The notes: a model not told the origin generated them from the letters alone. DNA of 64,000 nt from Rhizobium sp. Leaf262 (GCF_001422245.1 NZ_LMMM01000016.1:195945-259944); one strand, 5' to 3'. Shown: positions 26,158 through 37,257, numbered from the stretch's first letter. Numbers and translations are program-made.

Positions 26158-27087
26158 TCAGACCACGTCGTCCAGAGGCGGGCGAGCCGATCTGTCCGCC
26201 TTGCGCTTCAGGGCATTCTCGCGGAAGAAGATATAAAGGCCGGACACCACGATCAGGCCTGCGCCGACGACGATGCCGGTTTGTGGAATATCGCCGAACA
26301 TGAGCCAGCCGAAAACAACGGCCCACAGCAGCAATGTGTATTGAAGCGGGGCCACCGTTGCGGCGTCGGCCAGTTTCAGGGCACGATTGACCAGTATATG
26401 CGCAGTCATCGCCACGATGCCCAGAAGGCACAGAAGCGACAGGTCGAATGCCGACTTCAACGGCACCCAACCTGACGGTACGACTGCGATCGCCAGCACA
26501 CCCGCAACCCCCGCGCCGACGACCTGCCAGAATGCCAGCACGGTATCGGGCGTATTGCGCAACTGCCGCCCCGACAACATCATGAAGGCAAAAGCAGCAC
26601 TTCCGAGAATGGAAAAGAGGGCCGCTGACGTGAGCGAAGCGGAACTCGGCTGAAGAGCGACGAGAACGCCGATAAAGCCGATGGCGATGGCCGTCCACCG
26701 ACGCCAGCCCACTTTTTCACCCAGAAGAAACGGGGAGAGCGCCGCCACATAGATCGGCGCCGCCAGCCAATAGGTCATGACGTCGGCCAGCGGCAGCGCC
26801 GCTACGGCGAAATAGAAACAGAAAAGTTCCGCTGTCGAAAAAAAGACGCGCGCAGCCTGCAAAGCGGGCCGTTCGACGCGCACGACCTTATCCAGGCCAG
26901 AACGCCACAGGAGGATCAGCAGAACGATGACGGCCGCACCGCTGCGAACCATGACCACCTGTCCGAGACTATAGGTCGATACCAGCAGTTTTCCCATCGC
27001 GTCGTTGAGCGCGAACAGGAACATGCCAAGCAGCATGATGGCGACGCCCTGCCCCGTGGGCGAGAGCTGGCGAATGAAATTGGACAT
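26158..27087 (-). CDS. EamA/DMT-family transporter
   Basis: A 309-residue inner-membrane protein with about ten membrane helices in two EamA repeats (GVAIMLLGMFLFALNDAMGK starts the first; LLGIVAMTAHILVNRALKLA and PLQYTLLLWAVVFGWLMF lie in the second). The substrate is unknown. The ATG at 27087 begins MSNFIRQLSP; the frame stays open to 27138 but the extension is charged and lacks support. It converges on kduD with 30 bases between stops and is a paralogue of the EamA gene at 1.3 kb. Confidence 0.85.
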   Translation of the reverse strand: MSNFIRQLSPTGQGVAIMLLGMFLFALNDAMGKLLVSTYSLGQVVMVRSGAAVIVLLILLWRSGLDKVVRVERPALQAARVFFSTAELFCFYFAVAALPLADVMTYWLAAPIYVAALSPFLLGEKVGWRRWTAIAIGFIGVLVALQPSSASLTSAALFSILGSAAFAFMMLSGRQLRNTPDTVLAFWQVVGAGVAGVLAIAVVPSGWVPLKSAFDLSLLCLLGIVAMTAHILVNRALKLADAATVAPLQYTLLLWAVVFGWLMFGDIPQTGIVVGAGLIVVSGLYIFFRENALKRKADRSARPPLDDVV

Positions 27088-27178
27088 CTTGACGTGAACT
27101 CCCCTCAACGTCCATGACTCCGCGACGTCGCGCCGCAAGTCAAGCCCGACGCTGACCGGTTCGGGCTTGCCACATCGA

Positions 27179-28522
27179 CTATGCAGACAAAAGACCCGCC
27201 ATCGTCTTATGGAACCTGCGCGTTATGGCTTCGCGGTCTCTATGCCTGCCGTCACGCACCACGGTATCTCCGTTGATCCAGACCGTATCCGGCCTCAGCA
27301 ATGCGCCGAAAATCCAGCCATCCAGCAGATCATCGCCGTCCAGATAGGGTGCCTTTGAACTATCGAGCGAGACGAAGTCGGCAGGATTGCCTTCCATGAT
27401 GCCCGCAGAGGCACCCAGAGCCTTGGCGCCGCCTCCCAGAGCGCCCTCGAAAAGCGTGCGGCCCGTGGAGCCGTTCTGGGGAGCGATAACGTTACGGGCA
27501 CGGTGCAGCAGACGTTGGGAATATTCCAACTGGCGCAATTCATCGGCCAAGCCGATCAGCACATTGCCATCCGATCCGACACCGAAAAGGCCGCCATGCT
27601 TTCGAAAATCGACCGCAGGGAAAATGCCGTCGCCCAGATTGGCTTCGGTAATGGGGCAAAGTCCCGCCACTGCGCCGTGTTTCGCCACACCAGCAGTTTC
27701 CTCAGCCGTCATATGTGTCGCGTGGATCAGGCACCAGCGGTCCGTCACCTCGGCATTGTCCAGCAGCCATTCCACCGGACGCCTGCCGGACCACGCCAAA
27801 CAATCTTCGACCTCCCTGACCTGTTCGGCGATGTGGATGTGCAACGGCGACAGCGGTGAAAGCTCCGAGGCGAATTGCAATTCCTGGGGCGTGACGGCCC
27901 GCAGGCTATGGGGAGCGACACCGACAATACTGTGTGGCACGGACGACACGGCCGCCCTGCACCCCTCGAACAATCTGTGAAAGTCATCCATCGAGTTAGT
28001 GAAGCGGCGCTGGCCATCCACCGGCTCCGACCCACCAAAGCCCGAATGTGCATAGAGAACAGGAAGCAACGTCAGCGCGATGCCCGTCTGAGCAGCCGCC
28101 GCAGCAATACGCTCGCCCAGTTCAGCGATGTTGGCGTAAGGACGTCCATCCTTATCGTGATGGAGATAGTGGAACTCGCCGACACGCCCGAAACCCGCCT
28201 CCAGCATTTCCATATAGAGCTGAGCGGCGACGGCCTCGACATCCTCAGGCGTCATGGTCAGGGCAAAACGATACATCAAGCTACGCCAGCTCCAGAAACT
28301 GTCCTCGCTTGATCCTCGCCGTTCCACCATGCCTGCCATGGCGCGCTGAAATGCATGACTGTGGAGATTTGGCATGGCGGGGACAACGACTCCATGCCTG
28401 TCGTCACCAGACGCGGCCTCGACACCAACTTTGATGGACGTGATTCTTCCCGCGTCTATTTCTATCGCGACATGTCGTGCCCAGCCCGTCGGCAACAGAG
28501 CTGCTTGTGCATGCACAGCCAT
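27179..28522 (-). CDS. hutF: Formimidoylglutamate deiminase
   Basis: A 447-residue amidohydrolase that turns N-formimino-L-glutamate into N-formyl-L-glutamate and ammonia, the fourth step of the five-step histidine pathway. The metal motif [17 protein letters not shown] (about residues 48-64), the [11 protein letters not shown] segment, HIAEQ, LIHATHM and the Asp in [11 protein letters not shown] are as in HutF. The start has GGAGG six bases upstream. It is divergent from hutIHGUD across an 84-base region holding a HutC-like operator, so both units should be induced together. Confidence 0.95.
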   Translation of the reverse strand: MAVHAQAALLPTGWARHVAIEIDAGRITSIKVGVEAASGDDRHGVVVPAMPNLHSHAFQRAMAGMVERRGSSEDSFWSWRSLMYRFALTMTPEDVEAVAAQLYMEMLEAGFGRVGEFHYLHHDKDGRPYANIAELGERIAAAAAQTGIALTLLPVLYAHSGFGGSEPVDGQRRFTNSMDDFHRLFEGCRAAVSSVPHSIVGVAPHSLRAVTPQELQFASELSPLSPLHIHIAEQVREVEDCLAWSGRRPVEWLLDNAEVTDRWCLIHATHMTAEETAGVAKHGAVAGLCPITEANLGDGIFPAVDFRKHGGLFGVGSDGNVLIGLADELRQLEYSQRLLHRARNVIAPQNGSTGRTLFEGALGGGAKALGASAGIMEGNPADFVSLDSSKAPYLDGDDLLDGWIFGALLRPDTVWINGDTVVRDGRHRDREAITRRFHKTMAGLLSA

Positions 28523-28568
28523 TCCCGCCTCCCGTTTCTCTTTTCAAAGGTCTTGCCTCTCGAACTAT

Positions 28569-28582
28569 TATGTATATACATA
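28569..28582. promoter_or_regulatory. Perfect HutC-like operator palindrome
   Basis: TATGTATATACATA is a perfect 14-base palindrome midway between hutF and hutI. HutC, the GntR-type repressor released by urocanate, binds TGTATA-centred palindromes in other Proteobacteria, and the match plus position make this the likely shared operator. No hutC gene is present in this window. Confidence 0.8.
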
Positions 28583-28606
28583 TTCAAAAAAGGGAAGGGA
28601 AAACTC

Positions 28607-29854
28607 ATGCCCAGCGGGAACACGAAATCACAAGATGACAGGCCGGTGCTGTGGCGAAATGCACGGATAGCGACCCTTGACCCTGCCCGACACGGTCTTG
28701 GCATCATCGAACATGGCGCGATTGCCACGCAATCAGGCCGCATCATTTTCGTCGGTGCCGAAGACGCGCTGCCTCGCAATACTCTTGACGATGCGCAAAC
28801 GATGGATTGCCAGAGACGCTGGATCACCCCTGCCCTGATCGACTGCCACACCCATCTCGTCTTTGGCGGCAATCGTGCCATGGAATTTGAGATGCGGTTG
28901 AACGGCGCAAGTTATGAAGACATCGCCAAGGCCGGAGGTGGCATCGTCTCGTCCGTTCGCGATACGCGGGCGCTATCGGAGGACGAGTTGGTGGCGCAGG
29001 CTTTGCCTCGGCTGGATACGTTGCTGGCGGAGGGCATTTCTACCATCGAGATCAAATCCGGCTACGGGCTGGACGTTGAAACAGAGCTGAAGATGTTGCG
29101 GGCTGCCCGCAAGCTCGAGACGCTTCGCCCCGTGCGCATTGTCACAAGCTACCTTGCCGCCCACGCGACACCGGCGGAGTACAAAGGCCGCACTACCGAT
29201 TACATCACTGAGGTCGCCTTGCCCGGAATGGAGCGTGGCCATGCGGAAGGCCTGATCGATGCGGTCGATGGCTTTTGCGAAGGCATCGCTTTTTCCGTCG
29301 AAGAGGTTCGCAGGGTTTTCGACAAGGCCCAGTCACTGGGCCTGCCGGTCAAGCTGCATGCGGAGCAATTATCCAACCTGCGCGGTGCCGAATTAGCGGC
29401 GTCCTTCGGTGCGCTTTCGGCGGATCATCTGGAATATCTGGATCAGGCCGGTGCGGAAGTACTCGCCAAAGCCGGAACCGTTGCGGTACTGCTGCCGGGT
29501 GCGTTCTATGCACTGCGCGAAACACAAGTGCCGCCGGTTCAGGCGTTGCGCGATGCGGGTGCCGATATCGCGCTTGCGACAGATTGCAACCCCGGCACCT
29601 CCCCGCTGACCTCGCTGCTGTTGACCATGAACATGGGCGCGACCCTGTTCCGGCTGACGGTCGAGGAATGCCTTGTTGCCACCACGCGCAACGCGGCCAA
29701 GGCACTCGGGCTCACCTCCGAGACCGGAACGCTGGAGGTCGGAAAATCCGCCGACTTCGCCATCTGGGATATCGAGCGTCCCGCAGAGCTCGTCTACCGC
29801 ATCGGTTTCAACCCGCTTCATGCCCGCATTTTCAAGGGACGGATCACATCATGA
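28607..29854 (+). CDS. hutI: Imidazolonepropionase
   Basis: A 415-residue metal-dependent amidohydrolase that opens imidazolone-5-propanoate to N-formimino-L-glutamate, the third step of histidine breakdown. The metal-binding [16 protein letters not shown] motif (about residues 78-93), [26 protein letters not shown] and [13 protein letters not shown] are all characteristic. I chose the ATG at 28607 after AGGGAAGGGA; the frame is open upstream but runs through the operator region. Its stop overlaps the hutH start (ATGA). Confidence 0.96.
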   Translation: MPSGNTKSQDDRPVLWRNARIATLDPARHGLGIIEHGAIATQSGRIIFVGAEDALPRNTLDDAQTMDCQRRWITPALIDCHTHLVFGGNRAMEFEMRLNGASYEDIAKAGGGIVSSVRDTRALSEDELVAQALPRLDTLLAEGISTIEIKSGYGLDVETELKMLRAARKLETLRPVRIVTSYLAAHATPAEYKGRTTDYITEVALPGMERGHAEGLIDAVDGFCEGIAFSVEEVRRVFDKAQSLGLPVKLHAEQLSNLRGAELAASFGALSADHLEYLDQAGAEVLAKAGTVAVLLPGAFYALRETQVPPVQALRDAGADIALATDCNPGTSPLTSLLLTMNMGATLFRLTVEECLVATTRNAAKALGLTSETGTLEVGKSADFAIWDIERPAELVYRIGFNPLHARIFKGRITS

Positions 29855-31386
29855 CCATCACGCTTCACCCCGGCTCCGTGCAGCTTTCCGATCTCGCCGA
29901 TATCTACTGGAACAATGGCTCGACGAAGCTCGATTCGTCCTTCGATGCAGGCATTGAGCGCGCGGCAAAACGCATTGCCGAAATCGCGGCAGGCAATGCG
30001 CCGGTTTATGGCATCAACACCGGCTTCGGCAAACTGGCCTCGATCAAGATCGACGCCGCCGATGTGGCGACGCTTCAGCGCAATCTCATCCTGTCGCATT
30101 GCTGCGGCGTGGGTGCCGCGCTGCCGGAAAATGTGGTGCGCCTGATCATGGCGCTGAAGTTGATTTCGCTCGGTCGCGGAGCCTCCGGTGTGCGGCTGCA
30201 ATTGGTGCGGCTGATCGAGGGCATGCTGGAAAAGGGTGTCATCCCGTCCATCCCGGAGAAGGGTTCGGTCGGTGCATCCGGCGATCTTGCGCCGCTGGCG
30301 CATATGGCCGCCGTGATGATGGGCGAAGGCGAGGCGTTTTTCGAAGGCGCTCTGCTGCCAGCAGCCGAAGCACTTTCCAAGGCGGGACTGACGCCTGTCG
30401 TGCTGGCCGCGAAAGAAGGCTTGGCTCTGATCAACGGCACGCAGACCTCCACGGCGCTGGCGCTGGCAGGACTGTTCCGCACCCATCGCGCAGCGCAGGC
30501 GGCGCTGATTACCGGTGCGCTGTCTACAGATGCGGCCATGGGCTCATCCGCACCGTTCCACCCCGACATTCATACGCTGCGTGGCCACAAGGGCCAGATC
30601 GATGCGGGTGCGGCTCTTCGCAATCTGCTGGAGGGCTCGGAAATCCGCGTCAGCCATATCGAAGGCGACGAGCGCGTGCAGGACCCCTATTGCATCAGAT
30701 GCCAGCCACAGGTGGATGGTGCCTGCCTCGACCTGCTGCGACAGGTCGCACAGACATTGCAGATCGAAGCCAATGCGGTCACCGACAATCCGTTGGTGCT
30801 CTCGGACAATTCCGTCGTCTCTGGCGGCAACTTCCATGCCGAGCCCGTGGCCTTTGCTGCCGATCAGACAGCGCTTGCCATCTGTGAAATCGGTGCGATT
30901 GCCCAGCGACGCATCGCGCTTCTGGTAGACCCCGCCCTGTCCTACGGCCTGCCCGCTTTCCTGTCGAAAAAGCCGGGTCTGAATTCCGGCCTGATGATCG
31001 CCGAGGTGACGTCTGCGGCCTTGATGAGTGAAAACAAGCAGATGTCGCACCCGGCATCGGTCGATTCCACGCCCACATCCGCCAATCAGGAAGACCATGT
31101 GTCCATGGCCTGCCATGGTGCGCGCCGCCTCTTGGCGATGAGCGAAAACCTGTTCGCCATTCTCGGAATCGAGGCTTTGTCTGCCGTTCAGGGTGTGGAG
31201 CTTCGCGGCCCGTTGAAGACCAGCCCGGAGCTGCAAAAAGCGATGGCCGTGCTGCGCAACGTCATCCCATCGCTGGATGATGATCGCTACATGGCACCTG
31301 ACCTCAAGGCCGCCTCGGAACTGATCGCATCCGGGGCGCTAGTGTCTGTCATCTCGGACGGCATTCTGCCGAAGCTGGAGGCTTGA
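29851..31386 (+). CDS. hutH: Histidine ammonia-lyase
   Basis: A 511-residue enzyme that removes ammonia from histidine to give urocanate, the entry step. The Ala142-Ser143-Gly144 triplet that cyclises to the MIO electrophile lies in [15 protein letters not shown], and [12 protein letters not shown] and the end-region [16 protein letters not shown] are family marks. The start ATG overlaps the hutI stop by four bases, so the correct N-terminus is MTITLHPGS even though the frame extends far upstream. Cytosolic homotetramer by family knowledge. Confidence 0.97.
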   Translation: MTITLHPGSVQLSDLADIYWNNGSTKLDSSFDAGIERAAKRIAEIAAGNAPVYGINTGFGKLASIKIDAADVATLQRNLILSHCCGVGAALPENVVRLIMALKLISLGRGASGVRLQLVRLIEGMLEKGVIPSIPEKGSVGASGDLAPLAHMAAVMMGEGEAFFEGALLPAAEALSKAGLTPVVLAAKEGLALINGTQTSTALALAGLFRTHRAAQAALITGALSTDAAMGSSAPFHPDIHTLRGHKGQIDAGAALRNLLEGSEIRVSHIEGDERVQDPYCIRCQPQVDGACLDLLRQVAQTLQIEANAVTDNPLVLSDNSVVSGGNFHAEPVAFAADQTALAICEIGAIAQRRIALLVDPALSYGLPAFLSKKPGLNSGLMIAEVTSAALMSENKQMSHPASVDSTPTSANQEDHVSMACHGARRLLAMSENLFAILGIEALSAVQGVELRGPLKTSPELQKAMAVLRNVIPSLDDDRYMAPDLKAASELIASGALVSVISDGILPKLEA

Positions 31387-31388
31387 GG

Positions 31389-32204
31389 ATGCCTGTTTTC
31401 GAAACGCACCAGGGCTCCTCACCCATCATTCTCGGCTTGCCGCACACAGGCACCGATGTTCCCTCAGAGATCTCGGAGCGCCTGAACGACACCGGCAAAA
31501 TGCTTGCCGATACCGATTGGCACATTCACGACCTCTATGCCGGACTGCTTGATGATGCGACCACCGTGCGTGCGACCTTCCACCGCTACGTCATCGACGC
31601 AAACCGCGACCCGCAGGGCTCCAGCCTTTATCCCGGCCAGAACACGACCGGTCTGGTGCCGACCACGGATTTCGATGGCCAGCCGATCTGGAAAGAGGGT
31701 GAAGAGCCAACTTCAGCGGATGTCGAACACCGGCTCGCAGAATTTCATACGCCGTACCATGCAGCCCTTGAGGCGGAAATAGCGCGGGTGAAAGCCATCC
31801 ATGGCATCGCTATTCTTTATGATTGCCACTCCATCCGCTCGCACATTCCGTTCCTGTTCGACGGCGCCCTGCCCGATTTCAATATCGGCACGGATATGGG
31901 CCGCACCTGCGACCCCGCCATCGAAGCCATCGCCGTCGATGTCACCGTGAAAGCGCGGGGCTACGCGTCTGTCCTCAACGGACGTTTCAAAGGTGGCTGG
32001 ACGACGCGGCATTATGGAAAGCCGGATAGCGGTGTTCACGCCATCCAGATGGAACTGGCGCAATCCACGCATCTGGCAACGGAAGCGCCGCCCTTCGCCT
32101 ATGACACCGAGAAGGCTGGGAAACTTCGCATTCATCTCAAGGACATTCTGACGCGGATGGAAGACTTCGCGCTGCACGCCAAAAATAAGGGGAAGCCATC
32201 ATGA
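31389..32204 (+). CDS. hutG: N-formylglutamate deformylase
   Basis: A 271-residue zinc-dependent amidohydrolase of the FGase family that splits N-formyl-L-glutamate into glutamate and formate, the last step. Motifs include [13 protein letters not shown] near the N-terminus, [22 protein letters not shown] and [16 protein letters not shown]. It pairs with HutF and so marks the five-step (formate-producing) route rather than the formiminoglutamase route. Start ATG 31389 has GGAGG six bases upstream, two bases after the hutH stop; the stop overlaps hutU. Confidence 0.94.
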   Translation: MPVFETHQGSSPIILGLPHTGTDVPSEISERLNDTGKMLADTDWHIHDLYAGLLDDATTVRATFHRYVIDANRDPQGSSLYPGQNTTGLVPTTDFDGQPIWKEGEEPTSADVEHRLAEFHTPYHAALEAEIARVKAIHGIAILYDCHSIRSHIPFLFDGALPDFNIGTDMGRTCDPAIEAIAVDVTVKARGYASVLNGRFKGGWTTRHYGKPDSGVHAIQMELAQSTHLATEAPPFAYDTEKAGKLRIHLKDILTRMEDFALHAKNKGKPS

Positions 32205-33874
32205 CCAATCCGCGCCATAACGAACGTGAGGTCCGCAGCCCCAGAGGCTCCGAGCTCAATGCCAAAAGCTGGATGACAGAAGCGCCGCTGCGCATGTTGA
32301 TGAACAATCTCGACCCCGAAGTGGCCGAGCGCCCGCATGAGCTGGTGGTCTATGGCGGCATTGGCCGCGCTGCCCGCACCTGGGAAGATTTCGATCGCAT
32401 CGTCGCCACGTTGAAGGACCTCAACGAGGACGAGACACTGATGGTCCAATCCGGCAAGCCGGTCGGTGTGTTCCGCACCCACAAGGATGCCCCGCGCGTG
32501 CTGATTGCCAATTCCAACCTCGTGCCGCACTGGGCGACATGGGAACACTTCAACGAACTGGATAAAAAGGGACTGGCCATGTACGGCCAGATGACCGCTG
32601 GTTCATGGATTTATATCGGCACGCAGGGCATCGTGCAGGGCACCTACGAGACCTTCGTGGAGGCCGGTCGCCAGCATTACGACGGCAATCTCAAGGGCAA
32701 ATGGATTTTGACCGGCGGCCTGGGTGGTATGGGCGGCGCACAACCGCTGGCCGCTGTTATGGCCGGGGCCTGCTGCCTTGCGGTGGAATGCGATGAGACC
32801 CGCGTCGATTTTCGACTGCGCACCCGCTACGTTGATGCCAAAGCCCATACGCTGGACGAAGCCCTTGCTCTGATCGACCAATGGACGAAGGCAGGCGACG
32901 CGAAATCCGTCGGCCTCATCGGCAATGCTGCGGATATTTTCCCCGAACTGATCAAGCGCGGCATTCGCCCTGACATCGTGACCGATCAGACATCAGCGCA
33001 TGACCCGATCCATGGCTATCTGCCGGTTGGTTGGACGGTTGCCGAGTGGCGCGCCAAACAGGAGAGCGATCCGAAGGCCGTGGAAGCTGCCGCCCGCGCT
33101 TCGATGAAGCTTCAGGTGCAGGCCATGGTCGATTTCTGGAATGCGGGCGTTCCGACGCTGGATTACGGCAACAACATCCGTCAGGTCGCCAAGGAAGAGG
33201 GCCTCGAAAACGCCTTCGCCTTCCCCGGCTTCGTGCCTGCCTATATCCGCCCGCTGTTTTGCCGCGGTATCGGCCCGTTCCGCTGGGCCGCCCTTTCGGG
33301 TGATCCTGATGATATCTACAAGACCGACGCCAAGGTGAAGGAACTGACACCCGGAAATACCCATCTGCACAACTGGCTGGACATGGCGCGCGAACGCATC
33401 GCCTTTCAGGGCCTACCAGCCCGCATCTGCTGGGTAGGTCTGGGAGATCGTCACCGTCTGGCACTCGCCTTCAACGACATGGTCAAAAGCGGTGAGCTGA
33501 AAGCTCCCGTCGTCATCGGGCGGGACCATCTGGACAGCGGCTCCGTTGCCTCTCCCAACCGCGAAACGGAAGCGATGAAGGACGGATCGGATGCCGTTTC
33601 CGACTGGCCGCTGCTCAACGCGCTGCTGAACACCGCATCGGGTGCGACCTGGGTTTCGCTGCACCATGGCGGCGGTGTCGGCATGGGCTTTTCGCAACAC
33701 TCCGGCGTCGTCATCTGCGCCGATGGGTCAGAAGATGCGGCACGGCGTCTGGACCGTGTGCTGTGGAACGACCCGGCCACCGGCGTCATGCGGCACGCCG
33801 ATGCGGGCTATGACATTGCGCTCGACTGCGCCCGGGAAAAGGGGCTTCGGCTGCCCGGCATTCTGGGCAACTGA
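32201..33874 (+). CDS. hutU: Urocanate hydratase
   Basis: A 557-residue urocanase that adds water to urocanate to form imidazolone propionate, using NAD+ as electrophile, the second step. The family sequence is full length: [19 protein letters not shown], the NAD-binding [14 protein letters not shown] (about residues 169-182), and the conserved region near [15 protein letters not shown] with the family Cys. The end [17 protein letters not shown] is typical. Start overlaps hutG by ATGA; the stop overlaps the hutD start by one base. Confidence 0.97.
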   Translation: MTNPRHNEREVRSPRGSELNAKSWMTEAPLRMLMNNLDPEVAERPHELVVYGGIGRAARTWEDFDRIVATLKDLNEDETLMVQSGKPVGVFRTHKDAPRVLIANSNLVPHWATWEHFNELDKKGLAMYGQMTAGSWIYIGTQGIVQGTYETFVEAGRQHYDGNLKGKWILTGGLGGMGGAQPLAAVMAGACCLAVECDETRVDFRLRTRYVDAKAHTLDEALALIDQWTKAGDAKSVGLIGNAADIFPELIKRGIRPDIVTDQTSAHDPIHGYLPVGWTVAEWRAKQESDPKAVEAAARASMKLQVQAMVDFWNAGVPTLDYGNNIRQVAKEEGLENAFAFPGFVPAYIRPLFCRGIGPFRWAALSGDPDDIYKTDAKVKELTPGNTHLHNWLDMARERIAFQGLPARICWVGLGDRHRLALAFNDMVKSGELKAPVVIGRDHLDSGSVASPNRETEAMKDGSDAVSDWPLLNALLNTASGATWVSLHHGGGVGMGFSQHSGVVICADGSEDAARRLDRVLWNDPATGVMRHADAGYDIALDCAREKGLRLPGILGN

Positions 33875-34446
33875 TGGCCATGACGCTTTACCGCGCCAGT
33901 GAACACAAGCGCATGCCATGGAAGAATGGCGGCGGGGAGACGGTGGAAATTGCCGTTTTTCCACCCGATGCCTCGGTCGATGATTTCGACTCGCGCATCA
34001 GCATGGCAACGGTTGCGAGTGACGGTCCTTTTTCGATCTTTCCCGGCATAGATCGCACGCTGTCCATTCTGGATGGAAACGGCATGTCGCTGACGTTTGA
34101 TAGTCAAGAACCCTTGCTGCTGAACCGCTCCAGCCCGCCACTTGCCTTCGCAGCGGATGTTCCCGTGGCGGCAAGGCTGGTCGATGGTCCGATTACGGAC
34201 CTGAATGTGATGACAAGGCGAGGACGCTATCGTCACAGCGTCGAGCGCGTCACTGGTCGCTTTTCGGTCAGCAAGCAGGCGGAAAGCGAGGCGGTTTTCG
34301 TGTTGGCGATGGGCGATGTCTCCTTGACATCTGATCATAAGTCCGTCGATCTGAAAGCGCTGGATGCGATGTCGATTGATGCCGCCGTCACTGTGCGGGC
34401 GGACGAGATAACCTGCTATATTATTCGTCTGACGCCGCAGGACTGA
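33874..34446 (+). CDS. hutD: HutD/Ves-family cupin protein
   Basis: A 190-residue double-cupin protein of the HutD family, found in histidine operons and thought to tune pathway activity or prevent over-induction, perhaps by binding formylglutamate; this role is from work on Pseudomonas. Markers are YRASEHKRMPWKNGGGETVE at the N-terminus and DDFDSRISMATVASDGPFS. The start overlaps the hutU stop (TGATG); a second ATG is at 33880. Its 3' end overlaps the convergent LysR gene by 26 bases. Confidence 0.88.
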   Translation: MAMTLYRASEHKRMPWKNGGGETVEIAVFPPDASVDDFDSRISMATVASDGPFSIFPGIDRTLSILDGNGMSLTFDSQEPLLLNRSSPPLAFAADVPVAARLVDGPITDLNVMTRRGRYRHSVERVTGRFSVSKQAESEAVFVLAMGDVSLTSDHKSVDLKALDAMSIDAAVTVRADEITCYIIRLTPQD

Positions 34447-35320
34447 AGATCGACCTTTCGCTGGCGACGATATCCTGAAGAAATTGCGCCACGGTTCTGA
34501 CGCGCGCCAGTTGCCGAGCGTTTTCATGAAAGGCGGTCCAATAGGACCTTCGGATCGAAACCTCCGGCAAGACCCGCACCAGTTCGGCATGACTGCGGGC
34601 GATGTAATCATGCAGAATGCCAATGCCCGCGCCGGAACGCACGGCCTCCGTCTGGCCGATGGCGCTGGATATTTCGAAGCTCGCATCCCAATCGCGCAGG
34701 ATTTCGCCGGTGTAGTTGAGCGATGGCGAGAAGATCAGGTCTTCGACATAACCGATTCGGCGGTGGCCTTTCAGCGCCTCGATGGTCTCGGGCACGCCGC
34801 TTTTCTTCAGATAGGATTTGGAGGCATAGAGACCGAGCGAATAATCCGTCAGTTTCGAGAAAACCAACCTGCCCTGCTCCGGTCTTTCAATCGTAATGGC
34901 AATATCTGCTTCGCGCTGCGACAGCGAAAAAGAGCGTGGTACCGGGACAAGCTCGATCTTGAGTTCCGGGTGTAGCGACATCAATGCGCCAAGACGCGGT
35001 GCCAGAAACGAAACACCAAAACCGTCCGGGGCACCGATCCTGACGGTTCCGCTAATCGCGGCATCGCTGCGTCCAAGACTTGCCTGAACCGCGAGCATTT
35101 CGGCTTCCATATGCTCGGCCGATATCAGAAAACGGCTACCAGCTTCCGTCAACTCACAGCCGTTGGTGCGGCGGATGAAAAGCCGGGTCTTAAGCGCTTC
35201 TTCAAGGGAGGTCAGCCGTCGCGACAATGTGGCGTGGTTCAAGCCGAGACGTTTTGATGCCGCAAGGATTTGGCCCGTTCGTGCAACAGCTAGGAAAATA
35301 CGGACGTCATCCCAATTCAT
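34421..35320 (-). CDS. LysR-family regulator, likely of mmsA
   Basis: A 299-residue LysR regulator. The N-terminal HTH is standard (FLAVARTGQILAASKRLGLN, then HATLSRRLTSLEEAL), followed by the effector domain (RIGAPDGFGVSFLAPRLGAL). It is divergent, with one small gene between, from mmsA, a layout frequently seen in Rhizobiaceae where the LysR is taken to control methylmalonate-semialdehyde dehydrogenase. The last 26 bases overlap the end of hutD on the other strand. Its start overlaps the stop of the monooxygenase-like gene (ATGA), so these two form an operon. Confidence 0.88.
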   Translation of the reverse strand: MNWDDVRIFLAVARTGQILAASKRLGLNHATLSRRLTSLEEALKTRLFIRRTNGCELTEAGSRFLISAEHMEAEMLAVQASLGRSDAAISGTVRIGAPDGFGVSFLAPRLGALMSLHPELKIELVPVPRSFSLSQREADIAITIERPEQGRLVFSKLTDYSLGLYASKSYLKKSGVPETIEALKGHRRIGYVEDLIFSPSLNYTGEILRDWDASFEISSAIGQTEAVRSGAGIGILHDYIARSHAELVRVLPEVSIRRSYWTAFHENARQLARVRTVAQFLQDIVASERSIFSPAASDE

Positions 35321-35631
35321 GGCTTGCTGCGCAAAATCACGGGTTCAACATCAATCAGCGTGAGCGACCTCACCATTGCCGCCGTGGCTGCCTTGTATTT
35401 GAGAAAATGCGGCGTCTGTAAATGTGTCTCATAGGCCGCAGGGTTGGCGTAAATCTCAAGGATACGAATTTTCTCCGGGCAATCCTTTATCGCCACCGCA
35501 TTCAACGAGATCACGCCCTCCTCCATACTGACCGAAGCCTCGATCTCTTCGGCAAGCAAATGGCAATAGGCATCCAGGTGAAACGGGTCGATTTCGATGT
35601 CCGCCATTCTGACGACAAGGTCTTGATCCAT
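35317..35631 (-). CDS. Antibiotic-biosynthesis-monooxygenase-like (YgiN-type) small protein
   Basis: A protein of 104 residues with the dimeric alpha+beta barrel of the ABM family: FHLDAYCHLLAEEIEASVSM, then EGVISLNAVAIKD and ILEIYANPAAYETHLQTPHF. Family members are quinol monooxygenases or have no known substrate. The ATG at 35631 is chosen; a GTG at 35643 would add MSKS. It is translationally coupled to the downstream LysR gene and divergent from mmsA, so its product or substrate might relate to branched-chain or propionate metabolism, but that is only context. Confidence 0.75.
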   Translation of the reverse strand: MDQDLVVRMADIEIDPFHLDAYCHLLAEEIEASVSMEEGVISLNAVAIKDCPEKIRILEIYANPAAYETHLQTPHFLKYKAATAAMVRSLTLIDVEPVILRSKP

Positions 35632-35760
35632 CGATTTGCTCACTGTCTGGTGGTCCAGTTTCGGACTTCAATTTGCGCACAACCGCTTCTTATATCAGCT
35701 CATTGATTTGTATAAATTGAAGTGCGATGGTTCGCTATCAAAAAATCAGGAGGAACATCC

Positions 35761-37257
35761 ATGAAGCAAATCGGTCATTTCATCGACGGTAAGCATGTGG
35801 CAGGCACGAGCGGTCGCACATCCAATGTCTACAATCCGGCAACGGGCGAAGTGCAGGCGACGCTTTCTCTGGCCAGCGATGCCGAAATTCTGGCCGCTGT
35901 TGAAAGCGCCAAGGCCGCGCAGCCGAAGTGGGCCGCGACCAATCCTCAGCGCCGCGCCCGTGTTTTCTTCAAGTTCGTTGATTTGCTGAACCAGAACATG
36001 GATGCGCTGGCGGTTCTTCTGTCCAGCGAACACGGCAAGACGGTCGAAGATTCCAAGGGCGATATCATTCGCGGTCTTGAAGTCTGCGAATTCGTTTGCG
36101 GCATTCCGCATCTGGCCAAGGGTGAGTTTACCGAAGGTGCCGGTCCTGCCATCGACATGTATTCCATTCGCCAGCCGGTCGGCATTGGCGCCGGTATTAC
36201 GCCGTTCAACTTCCCCGGCATGATCCCCATGTGGATGTTTGCGCCAGCCATTGCCTGCGGCAATGCCTTCATCCTCAAGCCATCCGAGCGCGATCCATCG
36301 CTACCGATCCGTCTGGCCGAACTGATGATCGAAGCTGGTCTGCCTGCGGGTATTCTCAACGTCATCAATGGTGACAAGAGCGCGGTTGACGGCATTCTGA
36401 CCAACCCGGATATCGGTGCCATCTCCTTCGTCGGCTCCACGCCCATCGCACGCTATGTTTACGGCACGGCTGCCGCAAACGGCAAGCGCGCGCAGTGCTT
36501 CGGCGGGGCCAAGAACCACATGATCATCATGCCGGATGCCGATCTCGATCAGGCCGTCAGTGCCTTGATGGGTGCAGGTTACGGTTCGGCTGGCGAACGT
36601 TGCATGGCAGTGTCTGTGGCTGTTCCAGTGGGCGAAGAGACCGCAAATCGCCTCATCGAAAAGCTCATTCCGCAGATCGAAGCGTTGAAGATCGGCCCTT
36701 ACACTGACGACAAGGCCGATATGGGTCCGTTGATCACCAAGGAAGCGCAGACACGCGTGAGCGGCCTGATCGACAGTGGCGTTGAGCAAGGTGCAAAGCT
36801 TGTCGTCGACGGCCGCAATTTCAAGCTTCAGGGCTATGAAGAGGGTTATTTCGTCGGCGGCTGCCTGTTCGACAACGTGACCACAGATATGGATATCTAC
36901 AAGCAGGAAATCTTCGGACCCGTTCTGTCCGTCGTTCGCGCCAAGAACTACGAAGATGCGCTGGAACTGCCTATGAAACATGAATATGGCAACGGCGTCG
37001 CCATCTTTACCCGTGACGGCGATGCAGCGCGTGACTTCGCATCGCGCATCAACATCGGCATGATCGGCATCAACGTTCCGATCCCGGTTCCGCTTGCCTA
37101 CCACTCCTTCGGCGGTTGGAAGGCTTCGAGCTTCGGTGATCTCAACCAGCACGGCACAGATTCGATCAAATTCTGGACGAAGACCAAGACGGTCACGGCC
37201 CGCTGGCCATCCGGCATCAAGAGCGGTGCGGAATTCGTCATGCCGACGATGAAGTAA
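35761..37257 (+). CDS. mmsA: Methylmalonate-semialdehyde dehydrogenase (CoA-acylating)
   Basis: A 498-residue aldehyde dehydrogenase that oxidises methylmalonate or malonate semialdehyde with CoA to propionyl- or acetyl-CoA, ending valine and myo-inositol breakdown. Catalytic Cys281 lies in SAGERCMAVSVA, where the MmsA-type Met follows the Cys; NFPGMIPMWMFAPAIACGNA and GGAKNHMIIMPDADLDQA are also characteristic. The CoA-acylating subfamily lacks the general-base Glu of other ALDHs, consistent here. The ATG follows CAGGAGGAAC. A terminator follows directly. Confidence 0.95.
   Translation: MKQIGHFIDGKHVAGTSGRTSNVYNPATGEVQATLSLASDAEILAAVESAKAAQPKWAATNPQRRARVFFKFVDLLNQNMDALAVLLSSEHGKTVEDSKGDIIRGLEVCEFVCGIPHLAKGEFTEGAGPAIDMYSIRQPVGIGAGITPFNFPGMIPMWMFAPAIACGNAFILKPSERDPSLPIRLAELMIEAGLPAGILNVINGDKSAVDGILTNPDIGAISFVGSTPIARYVYGTAAANGKRAQCFGGAKNHMIIMPDADLDQAVSALMGAGYGSAGERCMAVSVAVPVGEETANRLIEKLIPQIEALKIGPYTDDKADMGPLITKEAQTRVSGLIDSGVEQGAKLVVDGRNFKLQGYEEGYFVGGCLFDNVTTDMDIYKQEIFGPVLSVVRAKNYEDALELPMKHEYGNGVAIFTRDGDAARDFASRINIGMIGINVPIPVPLAYHSFGGWKASSFGDLNQHGTDSIKFWTKTKTVTARWPSGIKSGAEFVMPTMK

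Noticed and set aside
29275..29850. Long N-terminal extension of HutH
   Set aside because: The frame is open inside hutI, but HutH homologues start at the ATGA overlap at 29851, and the extra part is an Arg/Gly-rich shadow of hutI.
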